A stretch of DNA of 64,000 nt from JACDAN01 sp035707105 (GCA_035707105.1 DASSUI010000013.1:52889-116888); one strand, 5' to 3'. Shown: positions 49,236-58,445, counted from the stretch's first letter. A program made the numbers and translations. The notes: generated by a model not told the origin, from the sequence alone.

Positions 49236-50198
49236 TTGAGCAGCACCGCCGTCCCCGGATCAGTCGGTACGCCCCGGGGACGGCGGCTGCGATCGGTGTT
49301 CCGCCGGCAGGCGTGGCAGGGCTTCCTGTTCATCCTCCCGGCCGTCGTCCTGCTGACCGTCCTCGTCGTCTGGCCGATGATCCGGACGATCTACTTCAGC
49401 TTCGGCGACACGAATTCCCGGCTCCAGTTCACCCGCTGGGTCGGGTTCGACAACTACGAGCGCCTGTTCACGAAGGACAAGGAGTTCCTGAACCTCGAGG
49501 TCTTCCCGCCCGAGGGGGCGCTGATCAACAACCTCAAGTGGGTCGTCCTCTATACGTCGATCTCGCTCGCCCTCGGCCTGCTGATCGCGGTGCTGGCCGT
49601 CCGTGTCCGATACGAGTCGTTGGTGAAGGCGATCATCTTCGTGCCGATGGCGATCTCGGCCACGGCCGTCGCGATCATCTGGAAGTTCGTCTACGACCCC
49701 GATCCGGACGTCGGTTCGCTGAACGCGGTGATCTCGCTGCTCGGCGGCGATCCGATCACCTGGTACGGACGCGCCGATGTCGTGAACTACGCGCTGATCT
49801 TCGCCTACATATGGGCATCGACCGGCTTCGCGATGGTCGTCATCTCGGCGGCGCTGAAGGGGATCTCGGAGGAGGTCCTCGAGGCGGCTCGCACGGACGG
49901 AGCGAGCGAGTGGGACATCTTCCGCAGGATCCAGCTTCCCCTCCTGTCGCTGCCCCTTTCCGTCGTGACCGTCTGGCTGCTGATCAACGTCATCAAGGTC
50001 TTCGACATCATCTACGTGATGACCGGCGGCGGCCCGGGCGGCTCCAGCGAGGTCATCGCCTTCTCGATGTACGACGAGACCTTCACGAACGCCGAGGGGG
50101 GTTACGGCGCCACGATCGCGGTCGTGATGCTCCTCCTGATCATCCCGATCATGGCGTTCAACGTCCGGCGCTTCCGGAGCGAGCGGGTGGTCGACTGA
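49236..50198 (+). CDS. Sugar ABC transporter permease 1 (MalF/UgpA-like)
   Basis: 320-residue permease with six main hydrophobic segments. The binding-protein-dependent transport motif EAARTDGASEWDIFRRIQLP docks the ATPase. The first helix is at about 28-48 after a basic tail (RSVFRRQAWQGFLF). The start is TTG, three bases after the lipoprotein stop; no better codon is near. Followed by the second permease with a TGATG junction. Confidence 0.93.
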   Translation: MSSTAVPGSVGTPRGRRLRSVFRRQAWQGFLFILPAVVLLTVLVVWPMIRTIYFSFGDTNSRLQFTRWVGFDNYERLFTKDKEFLNLEVFPPEGALINNLKWVVLYTSISLALGLLIAVLAVRVRYESLVKAIIFVPMAISATAVAIIWKFVYDPDPDVGSLNAVISLLGGDPITWYGRADVVNYALIFAYIWASTGFAMVVISAALKGISEEVLEAARTDGASEWDIFRRIQLPLLSLPLSVVTVWLLINVIKVFDIIYVMTGGGPGGSSEVIAFSMYDETFTNAEGGYGATIAVVMLLLIIPIMAFNVRRFRSERVVD

Positions 50199-51082
50199 TG
50201 GCCGCGGCAGAGGCGGTCGTCCGGCCGCGAGCGCGCACCACGAGCGCGCGGATCGTCGGCTTCCTGCAGAAGGCGCCGGTGCACATCGCACTGCTCGCGA
50301 TCTCCGTGATCTGGCTCGTGCCGACCGTCGGCCTCGCCGTCACCTCGTTCCGGCCACGCGGCGACATCCAGTCGTCGAGCTGGTGGAGCGCTCTCACCGA
50401 CTGGTCGTTCACGCTCCACAACTACAACCTCGTTCTCGAGAACGCGAAGATGGGGTCGAGCTTCGTCAACAGCCTGATCATCACGATCCCGTCGACGCTC
50501 CTTCCGCTCGCGCTCGGGTCGCTCGCCGCCTACGCCTTCTCGTGGATCGCCTTCCCCTTCCGGGACACGATCTTCCTGATCATCGTCGCGCTCATGGTCG
50601 TGCCGATCCAGATGGCGCTCGTCCCGCTGCTGATCCTCTTTCGCGACCTCGGGATCGCCGACTGGTACGTCGGCATCTGGCTCGCCCACACCGCCTTCGG
50701 CCTGCCACTCGGCATCTTCCTGTTACGGAACTTCTTCATCACGCTGCCCCGCGACCTCATCGAGGCGGCCCGGGTGGACGGCGCGTCGAACATGAGGATC
50801 TTCCTGAAGGTCGTGCTCCCGCTTTCGGTCCCGGCGCTGGCGTCGTTCGGGATCTTCCAGTTCCTCTGGGTCTGGAACGACCTGCTGATGGCGCTGATCT
50901 TCGTCCAGAACTCGGACCTCTGGCCGATGACGATCCGCATCAACCAGATGCAGTCGACCTACGGCATCGAGTGGCACCTGCTGAGCGCCGGCGCCTTCCT
51001 GCTCATGATCGTCCCGCTCCTCGTCTTTTTCGCCCTCCAGCGCTATTTCGTCCAAGGGCTTCTCGCGGGCTCGGTCAAGTGA
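50198..51082 (+). CDS. Sugar ABC transporter permease 2 (MalG/UgpE-like)
   Basis: 294-residue permease with six hydrophobic segments, first at about 28-50. The ATPase-docking loop is EAARVDGASNMRIFLKVVLP. The C-terminus FALQRYFVQGLLAGSVK is the classical MalG ending. It pairs with permease 1 to form the channel. ATG start sharing a base with the preceding stop. A strong hairpin follows 14 bases after its stop. Confidence 0.94.
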   Translation: MAAAEAVVRPRARTTSARIVGFLQKAPVHIALLAISVIWLVPTVGLAVTSFRPRGDIQSSSWWSALTDWSFTLHNYNLVLENAKMGSSFVNSLIITIPSTLLPLALGSLAAYAFSWIAFPFRDTIFLIIVALMVVPIQMALVPLLILFRDLGIADWYVGIWLAHTAFGLPLGIFLLRNFFITLPRDLIEAARVDGASNMRIFLKVVLPLSVPALASFGIFQFLWVWNDLLMALIFVQNSDLWPMTIRINQMQSTYGIEWHLLSAGAFLLMIVPLLVFFALQRYFVQGLLAGSVK

Positions 51083-51095
51083 AGCTCGTCCGCCG

Positions 51096-51120
51096 CGAAA
51101 TGGGCTTTGCCCATTTCGCC
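51096..51120 (+). terminator. Perfect 11-bp hairpin between the permease and mannosidase genes
   Basis: GCGAAATGGGC-TTT-GCCCATTTCGC, 14 bases after the permease stop and 30 bases before the probable mannosidase start. It is not followed by a clean T-run. It may separate or attenuate transcription of the mannosidase, or protect the upstream message. Confidence 0.5.
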
Positions 51121-51150
51121 GCTGCGTTTCTCGGGTGAGGGAGGGTCAGG

Positions 51151-53718
51151 ACGCGTCGCCGAGTCCATCTCGTCCCGCATACACATTGGGATCGGGAGTG
51201 GTATTTGCCGTTCCAGCGGTTCCGGCTGCAGCTCGTGCGGCTCGTCGACGGGCTGCTGGACGCGATGGAGGCGGACGAGCGGTACCGGTTCACGCTGGAC
51301 GGGCAGCTGGCGACGCTCGACGACTACCTCGAGGTGCGACCGGAGGCGGAGACCCGCGTCCGCCGCCTGGTCGAGGCGGGGCGCCTCGCGATCGGGCCGT
51401 GGCAGGTGCTGATGGACGAGTTCCTCGTCTCCGGCGAGACGATCGTCCGCAACCTCGAGCACGGCCAGCGGCGCGGCGCCGAGCTGGGCGGGACGATGGC
51501 CGTCGGCTACCTGCCGGACATGTTCGGCCACGTCGCCCAGATGCCGCAGATCCTCCGGCAGGCAGGGATCGAGCAGGCGGTGGTCTGGCGCGGAGTCCCC
51601 GCGTCGATCGAGACGCACGCATTCGTGTGGGAGGCGCCGGACGGTTCGGCGGTCCAGGCCGAGTACCTCCCGTACGGCTACGGAAACGGCGCGTACCTGC
51701 TGGACGTGCCCGGCCGGCTCGGTGCGCGCGTGGAGACCGTCCGCGCCTCGCTGGCACCGTTCTTCGGCGACGACCCGATGCTCGCGATGTACGGCACCGA
51801 CCACATGGCGCCGGTGGCGAAGCTCGCTGAGCTCGTCGAGGAGAGCGGCGCCCCGGTCGAGCTGTCGACCCTGCCGGACTACCTCGCCGCGCTCGACGGG
51901 CGGGCGGAGCTGCCGCGCTGGCGTGGCGAGCTCCGCTCGAGCGCGCGGGCGAACATCCTGATGGGAACCCTCTCTGCGCGGATCGACCTGAAGGCCGCGA
52001 TGGCGCGGGCCGAGCGGGCGCTCGCCCGCTACGCCGAGCCGTTCCAGGCGCTCTACGGCAGTGCCTGGCCGGAGCGGCTGCTGGACCTCGCCTGGCAGCG
52101 CGTGATCGAGAACTCCGCGCACGACTCGATCTGCGGCTGCTCGGTCGACGACGTGTCCACCCAGGTGCTCGTCCGCTGCGCGGAAGCGGAGCAGATCGCC
52201 ATGGGTCTCGCGGAGGACGCCGCGCGCCTCGCAGCGGCGGGGGCGCCGCTCGGCACCGTCGTCGCCTTCAACCCGTCGCCGTGCGAACGGGCGGGCCTCG
52301 TCGAGCTGGAGCTGGCCGTGCCGGGCGAGTGGGAAGAGCTCGCGCTCGAGCTGCCGGACGGCACGCGAGTCGCCACGCAGGCGCTGACCCGGAACGAGCC
52401 GCTCCTCCACAGCGAGCAGGTGCCCGGCGGAGAGGTCTCCGAGTGGCTGCGGCGGCGGCTGCACGGCCGGGAGCTCTTCGCGCGGCGGCTCAACGGGATG
52501 ACCGTGGAGGAGCGCCGGATCACGTTCCACGTCGACGACGAGGACGAGCCGATCTGGCTCGACATCGACGAGCTGAAGAGCCAGCTGGACGTGGCCACGG
52601 CGGCCGAGGACGGCGACTGGGAGGTCAGCATCGCCGCTCGGCCGCGGCGCACCGTCGCAGCGTTGGTCCCGGCGCCGCCGCTCGGCTGGAACGCGCTGCT
52701 GCCGGTCGAGGGAGCCGGCGCGCTCGATCATCCGGTTCAGGTCGAGGCGGACCGGCTCGACAACGGCCTGCTCTCGGTGTCCGTGGCCGCCGACGGAACG
52801 CTGGCGCTGAACGGCCTCGGCGGCGTCGGGCGGCTGCTCGACGGCGGCGACGCAGGCGACAGCTACAACTACGCGCCGCCCGAGGACGACCGCGTCGTGG
52901 AGACCCCGGACGCCGTGCGGGTCGAGGTCGCCGGTCCGGGGCCCGTGCGTGGGGAGCTGCGCGTCGTGCGCTCCTACCGCTGGGGCACAGATGGCGTTCC
53001 GGTCGAGGTGACGACGGCGGTCGAGCTGCGCGCCGGCGAGCGGTTCTGTCGCATCCGCGTCTCGTTCGACAATCCCTGCGACGACCATCGTCTCCGCTTC
53101 CACGTGCCGCTCCGCGAGGAGGCGCGCTTCTCCGCGGCGGAGGGCCAGTTCGCCGTCGTCGAGCGGGGGCTCGAGGCAGAGGCCGGCTTCGGCGAGGTGG
53201 CGCTTCCGACGTTTCCCGCCTACGGCTTCGTGGACGCGGGCGGCGTGGCGGTCCTCCTCGACCACGCGATGGAGTACGAGTTGGTCGCCGGTCGCGAGCT
53301 GGCGCTGACCGTCCTCCGCTCGACCGGCCTGATCAGCCGGAGCGCCCACCCCTACCGCGAGAGCCCGGCCGGCCCCGAGATCGCGATCCCGGCCGCCCAG
53401 TGCCGCGGCCCGTGGAGCATCGGCTTCGCGATCTACCCCCACGACGGCGGGTGGCACGAGGCCGGCGTGCACGCCGAGCTCGAGCGCTACCTTCATCCCT
53501 TCGTCGTGGCGCCCGGCGGCGCGCTGGACGGCCCGACCACCGCGCGGGGCCCGGAGCTGCGTGGCGACGGCATCGTCCTCTCGGCGCTCCGGCTGCGGGG
53601 CCGGAGGCTCGAGGCGCGTCTCGCCTGCGAGCTGCCGGAGCCAGTGGCGGGCGGGTTCGGAGAGGTCGACCTCGATCTCCGGCCGTGGGAGATCCGCGCG
53701 GTCGAGCTGGCGCGCTAG
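51151..53718 (+). CDS. GH38 alpha-mannosidase; start codon abnormal
   Basis: 855 residues counted from ACG 51151. The zinc motif PHTHWDREWY (H10, H12, D14), the nucleophile region GYLPDMFGH (about D123) and the downstream ENSAHDSICG (about 322) are intact, followed by the long beta-sandwich domains of GH38. The first normal start codon in frame, TTG 51205, would remove the zinc motif. The frame opens at 51139, and the only well-placed codon is ACG 51151, six bases after GAGGGAGG; it gives the expected N-terminus (xRRRVHLVPHTHWD). So either ACG initiates or an ATG has mutated. It hydrolyses alpha-mannosides probably delivered by the ABC importer. Confidence 0.85.
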   Translation, partial: TRRRVHLVPHTHWDREWYLPFQRFRLQLVRLVDGLLDAMEADERYRFTLDGQLATLDDYLEVRPEAETRVRRLVEAGRLAIGPWQVLMDEFLVSGETIVRNLEHGQRRGAELGGTMAVGYLPDMFGHVAQMPQILRQAGIEQAVVWRGVPASIETHAFVWEAPDGSAVQAEYLPYGYGNGAYLLDVPGRLGARVETVRASLAPFFGDDPMLAMYGTDHMAPVAKLAELVEESGAPVELSTLPDYLAALDGRAELPRWRGELRSSARANILMGTLSARIDLKAAMARAERALARYAEPFQALYGSAWPERLLDLAWQRVIENSAHDSICGCSVDDVSTQVLVRCAEAEQIAMGLAEDAARLAAAGAPLGTVVAFNPSPCERAGLVELELAVPGEWEELALELPDGTRVATQALTRNEPLLHSEQVPGGEVSEWLRRRLHGRELFARRLNGMTVEERRITFHVDDEDEPIWLDIDELKSQLDVATAAEDGDWEVSIAARPRRTVAALVPAPPLGWNALLPVEGAGALDHPVQVEADRLDNGLLSVSVAADGTLALNGLGGVGRLLDGGDAGDSYNYAPPEDDRVVETPDAVRVEVAGPGPVRGELRVVRSYRWGTDGVPVEVTTAVELRAGERFCRIRVSFDNPCDDHRLRFHVPLREEARFSAAEGQFAVVERGLEAEAGFGEVALPTFPAYGFVDAGGVAVLLDHAMEYELVAGRELALTVLRSTGLISRSAHPYRESPAGPEIAIPAAQCRGPWSIGFAIYPHDGGWHEAGVHAELERYLHPFVVAPGGALDGPTTARGPELRGDGIVLSALRLRGRRLEARLACELPEPVAGGFGEVDLDLRPWEIRAVELAR

Positions 53719-53769
53719 CGCCTACCGGCAGGCGCGACAAACCTCCTCGGCGAGGCCGAGGCAGACGTC

Positions 53770-54621
53770 TTACGGCAGCCGGAACTCGCCCCTGGCGACG
53801 GTCACGGCGGAGCCGCCGACCTCGACCCGCTCGACCGCGTCGGCCGTCCCCTCGACCCGCGCGTAGAGCGTCGACGGCCGCCCGATCTCGACGCCCTGCG
53901 AGATCTCGATCTCGTCGCCGAACGCGATCCGCCCGTGGCGCGCGAGGTGCACGGCGAGCGGGCCGGCCGCGGAGCCGGTCGCAGGATCCTCGGGCACGCC
54001 GTCGGCCGGCGCGAACATCCGGGTCTTCCAGCTGCGGCCCGAGCCGGCGAAGGTGCTGACGCCCATCTCGCCCGCCAGGTCCGCGAGGGCCGCGTAGTCC
54101 GGCTTCACGCGGGCGACGTCCTCCTCCGACCCGAGGGCGACGTAGGCGTGCTGCATCCCGTTGTCGTAGACCTCGATCGGAAGCTTCGAGCCCTCGACGC
54201 GCAGCGCCTCGAGCAACGCGGCCTCGTCCGGGAACGGCTCCACGGACGGGACGAGCTGCTCCATGCGCCCGAAGACAATCCGGCCGTCCTGTCGCTCGAG
54301 GACGACGGGGATGATCCCGGCCTGCGTCTCCAGCCGGATCACGCCGAGCTGGAGCGGCGCGGCGAGGACGAATGCGGAGCCGAGCGTCGGATGACCGGCG
54401 AAGCGCATCTCCGTCGCCGGGGTGAAGATCCGGATCCGAGCATGCCCGCCCTGCTCGGGCGGCAGCACGAAGACAGTCTCGGAGAAGTTCATTTCCTTGG
54501 CGAGCGGTTGGAGTCGCTCCTCGGGGATGTCGCGGGCGTCGGTGAAGACCGCGAGCTGGTTGCCGGTGAGCGGCATGTCCGTGAAGACGTCCACGACCAC
54601 GTAGCGAGAGGCCGACGCCAT
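53770..54621 (-). CDS. PhzF-family isomerase-like protein
   Basis: 283 residues with the two-domain diaminopimelate-epimerase-like fold of the PhzF family. The catalytic glutamate is E48 (NFSETVFV). Other signatures are VDVFTDMPLTGNQLAVF, ATEMRFAGHPTLGSAFVL and EDPATGSAAGPLAVHL. Family members isomerise small metabolites; most have no known substrate. ATG start. Convergent with the alpha-mannosidase, 51 bases apart, and divergent from the TerC-like gene. Confidence 0.9.
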   Translation of the reverse strand: MASASRYVVVDVFTDMPLTGNQLAVFTDARDIPEERLQPLAKEMNFSETVFVLPPEQGGHARIRIFTPATEMRFAGHPTLGSAFVLAAPLQLGVIRLETQAGIIPVVLERQDGRIVFGRMEQLVPSVEPFPDEAALLEALRVEGSKLPIEVYDNGMQHAYVALGSEEDVARVKPDYAALADLAGEMGVSTFAGSGRSWKTRMFAPADGVPEDPATGSAAGPLAVHLARHGRIAFGDEIEISQGVEIGRPSTLYARVEGTADAVERVEVGGSAVTVARGEFRLP

Positions 54622-54723
54622 CCCGCCGACTCTACGCGTTCGCGGGCTTCCCGCCGCCCGACTCGCGGAAAACCCCGATGGCGGCTGGGACGGCGCCCAC
54701 TACCGTCCGATCCAGAAAGGAGC

Positions 54724-55956
54724 GTGGTCGAGCTGGCGTTGGCCGCATGGGCGGTGTTCGGCGCGGTCCTCGTCGTGCTCCTCGCCGCTGACCTGCTGCT
54801 CGTGCACCGCCGCGCGCACGGGGTCGGGCTGCGGGAGGCGGCGGTGTGGAGCGTCGTCTGGCTCGCGGCCGGCCTCGGGTTCGGCGTCTTCCTCTACGCC
54901 TGGCGCGGCGGCTCCGACGCGGAGCAGTACCTCGCCGCGTACGTGATCGAGCGCGGCCTGTCGATGGACAACGTCTTCGTCTTCGCCGTCCTCTTCACGT
55001 TCTTCGCGGTCCCCCAGGGCTATCGGCACTTCGTCCTCGTCTTCGGGATCGGGTGCGCGCTCGTCTTCAGGCTCGTCTTCATCGCCACCGGGACCGTCGC
55101 GCTCGAGCGGCTGACCTGGGCGGCGTACGTCCTCGGCGCGTTCCTCGTTCTGACGGGCCTGCGACTGGCGTGGCGGGACATCGAGCCGCAGCCCGAGCGC
55201 AACCCGGCCCTGGCGGCGCTCCGTCGCGCCGTCCCGATGACCGAGGACTACCGCGGCCGCAAGCTGCTCCTCCGCACCCCAGAGGGCCTCCGGGCGACGC
55301 CGCTGCTCGCGGTGCTCGTCGCGGTGGCCACGACAGACGTGGCCTTTGCGGTCGACTCGATCCCCGCGGCGCTCGCCGTGAGCACGGACCCCTTCCTGGT
55401 CTTCGCTGCGAACGCATTCTCGGTGCTCGGCCTGGTCGCCCTCTACTTCCTGCTCGCCGAACTGCTCGGCCGGCTGCGCTTCCTCCGGCCGGCGCTGGCC
55501 TCCATCCTGGTTTTCGTCGGCGTCAAGATGACGATCGACCCGGTGCTGGAGATCTCGGTCGGTGTCTCGCTCGCCGTCGTTCTGGCGATCCTCGCGGTCG
55601 CGGCGGTCGCGTCGCTCGTCGACGCGCGGCTGGTGGAACCTGTCGGCGCTGTTCGGTGTAGGAACCGATATGAGGCTCCTGACGAGCGCGGCCGCGCTGG
55701 TCGCAATCGGCGCGGCCGCGCTCTCGGCGCCCCTCGCCGCCGCCCCGGCCGCGAAGCCGCGGATGGCGTCGAGCCCGCCAGCGCAGACGGGGGCGCACTG
55801 GACCGGCATCCTCGCCGCGCCCAGGCCGCTCGCCGTCAGGGCCCGCCTCGGACGCCGGTCGCTCAGGGTCGCCGTGCGGCGGCTGCGGCCGGGCCGCTAC
55901 CAGCTCCGCGCGGTGTTCCCCGTCGCCGGACGGTGGACGCTCTGGACGGGCACTAG
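54724..55956 (+). CDS. TerC-family integral membrane protein with aberrant C-terminal tail
   Basis: About the first 310 residues are a TerC protein with eight or nine helices: AYVIERGLSMDNVFVFAVLF, the Asp-rich AVATTDVAFAVDSIPAAL and NAFSVLGLVALYFLL are the family's metal-site signatures. Members move or use metal ions (Mn2+ in Alx/MntY relatives). After ASLVDARLVEPVG the frame runs on for about 95 residues of Arg/Pro/Gly-rich sequence, overlapping the next gene by 287 bases in another frame. A lost stop or frameshift near 55620-55660 is likely. GTG start assumed; the AAAGGAG lies only one base before it, so the true start may be later. Confidence 0.8.
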   Translation: MVELALAAWAVFGAVLVVLLAADLLLVHRRAHGVGLREAAVWSVVWLAAGLGFGVFLYAWRGGSDAEQYLAAYVIERGLSMDNVFVFAVLFTFFAVPQGYRHFVLVFGIGCALVFRLVFIATGTVALERLTWAAYVLGAFLVLTGLRLAWRDIEPQPERNPALAALRRAVPMTEDYRGRKLLLRTPEGLRATPLLAVLVAVATTDVAFAVDSIPAALAVSTDPFLVFAANAFSVLGLVALYFLLAELLGRLRFLRPALASILVFVGVKMTIDPVLEISVGVSLAVVLAILAVAAVASLVDARLVEPVGAVRCRNRYEAPDERGRAGRNRRGRALGAPRRRPGREAADGVEPASADGGALDRHPRRAQAARRQGPPRTPVAQGRRAAAAAGPLPAPRGVPRRRTVDALDGH

Positions 55957-57850
55957 CCGGCTCGGCTCCGTCGTCGTCCGCCCCGCGCCGCTCCGCCTGA
56001 CGAACACGGTCGACGTCGTCGTCGAGGGGAGCGGGGCCCTGCTGCTCGTCGAGCTCTCGAACCGCGTCTTCCGGCTGGCGGACGAGCGCCTCACGCTCGT
56101 CGCGGGGAACGGCCGGCCGGGCCGGACCGGCGACGGCGGGCCGGCGACCCGTGCGGCGGTGGGATTCCCCGTCGAGGTCGCCCTCGCCCCGGACGGCGGC
56201 TTCGCCGTCGTCCACGACGAGCGCTGGGTCCGGCACGTCGATCCGGCGGGGACGATCCGGACCGTCGCCAAGCTCGAACAGCCGACCGCGCTCGTCTACG
56301 ACGTCTCGGGCAACCTCTTCGTCTCGGAGCTGGGCGGCCGCGTGCAGCGCATCGCGCCGGGCGGCGCACGGACGACGTACACGGGCTTCGACCGGCCGCA
56401 CGGACTCGCCGCCGCGATAGACGGGTCGGTGTACGTCGCCGACACGTTCAACGGCCGGATCCGGCGCATCGGCCCAGCCGGAACGATCACGACGCACGCG
56501 GAGGGACTGAACCAGCCGAACGACGTGGCGCTCGGCCCGGACGGCAGCGTCTACGCGGCGGCGTACGGCGACGACGCGATCGTCCGCGTCGCGCCGGGCG
56601 GCGGCGCGACCCGCGTCGCCGACGCGACCGGGCCGAGCGCAGTCGCGGTCGCCGCGGACGGGACCGTCCTCTTCACGGAGCGTGGACGACCGGGTGTGCG
56701 GCGGGCCGCGGCGGTGCGGCTCGCCGCCTTGGGGCCGGCGAGGGCCGGCTCCCCCTGGACGGCGACGATCGCCGCGCGGCGCCGGCCCGCGGTGACGGCG
56801 CGGAACGGCGTAACCACCCAGCCGGTCTCCGCGAGGCGGGCGGGGCCCGGCCGCTACCGGCTGCGCGCCCTCTTCCCGTTCTCCGGGCGCTGGCAGCTGC
56901 TCGCCGGCCGTCGGCGGCTCGGAGCCGTCACCGTCCGGCCGGCGCCGCCGCTCGCCTCCGTCCTGCCGACCGCTCAGGCGTTCCGGCTCTGCGGCGGGAC
57001 CGGCCCGCCGTATCCCCAGTACGCGCTCTCGTGGGACCGGACGACCGGGCTGTGGGCGTCGTGCCGGGCCCAGGGCCGGCTCCACCGCGTGAACGAGAGC
57101 TCGGGCGAGACCCGCGCCGTCCTCCGGTTGACGAGCACGCCGTTCTCGATCGCCGCCGGGCTCGGAGCCGTCTGGAGTGCGGAGCGGGGCCCGGTCGTGA
57201 ACCGGCTCGACCTCCGTACCGGCCGCGCCCTCACCGCCGTGACCGGCGGCAGCTTCGCGTACGTCTGGACGGCCGCGGGCTCGGTCTGGGCCGCCGACGA
57301 CGCGGCGAGCGCGCTCGTCCGCTACGACCCCGCGGGCCGGCGCGTCCTCGCGACGATCCCGACCGGCAACGGCACCTCGGCGCTCCACGAGGAAGGCGGG
57401 CGCATCTGGATCCTCAACCACCGCGACGGAACGCTCCAGCGGATCGATCCGGACACGAACACGATCACGACGCTCGGCCGCCTCCCGGGGGACGCACCGG
57501 AGCGGATCGCGTACGCCGAGGGCTCGCTCTGGGTCACCGGCCGCGGCACCGACCTCCTGCGCGTGGATCCGGGCACCGGCGCCGTGCAGGCCACGATCGA
57601 GATCGGTGCCGGCGGCATCGACGTTCGCGCGGCCGCGCACAGCATCTGGGTCGCGGCGCCGACCGACGAGGAGGACCAGCAGGGGAACCCTGTCCTCGAC
57701 CGGCTCTTGCGCATCGACCCGTCCACGAACGCCGTGGTCGAGACGATCAGGCCCACCGCCCGCGTCGTCGTCAACGGGACCGTCTCGACCGGCTCGGCGC
57801 TCTGGATCGCCGACACGGCCGCAGGCCGGCTGTACCGCCTCAGTCGCTGA
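55670..57850 (+). CDS. Secreted protein with two Ig-like/beta-propeller modules
   Basis: 726 residues. A Sec signal ends near PLAAAPAAK. Two related modules follow: a short beta domain (about 48-110, LRPGRYQLRAVFPVAGRWTL) with an NHL-type propeller (about 125-380, repeats such as NQPNDVALGPDGSVYAAAYG), then a second copy of the beta domain (about 393-430, GPGRYRLRALFPFSGRWQLL) with a YncE/virginiamycin-lyase-like propeller (about 450-726, repeats such as RIDPDTNTITTLGRLP). Both parts look like extracellular binding modules; no catalytic residues recognised. ATG start with GGAA nearby; the stop overlaps the convergent VOC gene by 11 bases. Confidence 0.8.
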   Translation: MRLLTSAAALVAIGAAALSAPLAAAPAAKPRMASSPPAQTGAHWTGILAAPRPLAVRARLGRRSLRVAVRRLRPGRYQLRAVFPVAGRWTLWTGTSRLGSVVVRPAPLRLTNTVDVVVEGSGALLLVELSNRVFRLADERLTLVAGNGRPGRTGDGGPATRAAVGFPVEVALAPDGGFAVVHDERWVRHVDPAGTIRTVAKLEQPTALVYDVSGNLFVSELGGRVQRIAPGGARTTYTGFDRPHGLAAAIDGSVYVADTFNGRIRRIGPAGTITTHAEGLNQPNDVALGPDGSVYAAAYGDDAIVRVAPGGGATRVADATGPSAVAVAADGTVLFTERGRPGVRRAAAVRLAALGPARAGSPWTATIAARRRPAVTARNGVTTQPVSARRAGPGRYRLRALFPFSGRWQLLAGRRRLGAVTVRPAPPLASVLPTAQAFRLCGGTGPPYPQYALSWDRTTGLWASCRAQGRLHRVNESSGETRAVLRLTSTPFSIAAGLGAVWSAERGPVVNRLDLRTGRALTAVTGGSFAYVWTAAGSVWAADDAASALVRYDPAGRRVLATIPTGNGTSALHEEGGRIWILNHRDGTLQRIDPDTNTITTLGRLPGDAPERIAYAEGSLWVTGRGTDLLRVDPGTGAVQATIEIGAGGIDVRAAAHSIWVAAPTDEEDQQGNPVLDRLLRIDPSTNAVVETIRPTARVVVNGTVSTGSALWIADTAAGRLYRLSR

Positions 57851-58253
57851 ACATCCAGCGGTGCCCCTCCGGGTCCTCGGCCCGGTAGTGGCGCCCGACG
57901 GGCGTGTCCTCCACCTCGGAGAGGATCGTCGCGCCGGCGTCCCGCGCCGCCGCGAAGTGCGCCTGGACGTCCTCGACGCCGACCCAGACGCCGTCGATGA
58001 CGTACGGCACCTGCGACCAGCGGGCCGCCGCCTCGCACTCCGCCCGGTGGCGCTTCGGGCTCCGGTAGTCGGCGCCGGGGTTGCCGAGGAACACGACGCC
58101 GTCGCCGAGGCGCAGCTCGACGTGCGTCACGCGGCCGTCGTCCTCGGCGTACCGCTCGCGCTCCTCGAAGCCGAAGGCGCGGCACAGCCAGTCCGCCGCA
58201 GCGCCACAGTCCTCGTACGAGAGCATCGGCACGACGCGTGGGAATGCGCCCAC
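57840..58253 (-). CDS. VOC (glyoxalase/bleomycin-resistance) family protein
   Basis: 137 residues with two beta-alpha-beta-beta-beta units: VVPMLSYEDCGAAADWLCRAFGF and VWVGVEDVQAHFAAARDAGATI, ending GRHYRAEDPEGHRWMFSD. The conserved His/Glu positions that bind a divalent metal are at least partly present (THVELRLG, DPEGHRWMF). Members are glyoxalases, dioxygenases or drug-binding proteins, so the role is open. ATG start; convergent overlap of 11 bases with the propeller gene. Confidence 0.85.
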   Translation of the reverse strand: MGAFPRVVPMLSYEDCGAAADWLCRAFGFEERERYAEDDGRVTHVELRLGDGVVFLGNPGADYRSPKRHRAECEAAARWSQVPYVIDGVWVGVEDVQAHFAAARDAGATILSEVEDTPVGRHYRAEDPEGHRWMFSD

Positions 58254-58292
58254 GCGTCGATCATGCCACGATCGTCGGGCGATCGAAGCGCG

Positions 58293-58445
58293 TCAGGTCG
58301 GGGGCGAACCGTCGTCCTCGGAACCGGACGCCCGCTCTTCCCCGGCGCCCGGCTGCGAGATCAGCGACATCGCGTCGGCAGCCGAGAGCGTCGCCGCCTC
58401 CGGCTCCTCGCCCTCCTCTTCCGGCTGCTCTTGATCCTCTCTCAT
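58293..58445 (-). CDS. Small acidic hypothetical protein
   Basis: 50-residue frame from an ATG, very rich in Glu/Asp (EDQEQPEEEGEEPEAA), with a short possible helix SAADAMSLI and a disordered tail. No family recognised and no clear ribosome-binding site. It fills most of the 272-base gap between the VOC gene and the ABC exporter, and a small palindrome lies between its start and the exporter's. It may not be translated. Confidence 0.35.
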   Translation of the reverse strand: MREDQEQPEEEGEEPEAATLSAADAMSLISQPGAGEERASGSEDDGSPPT

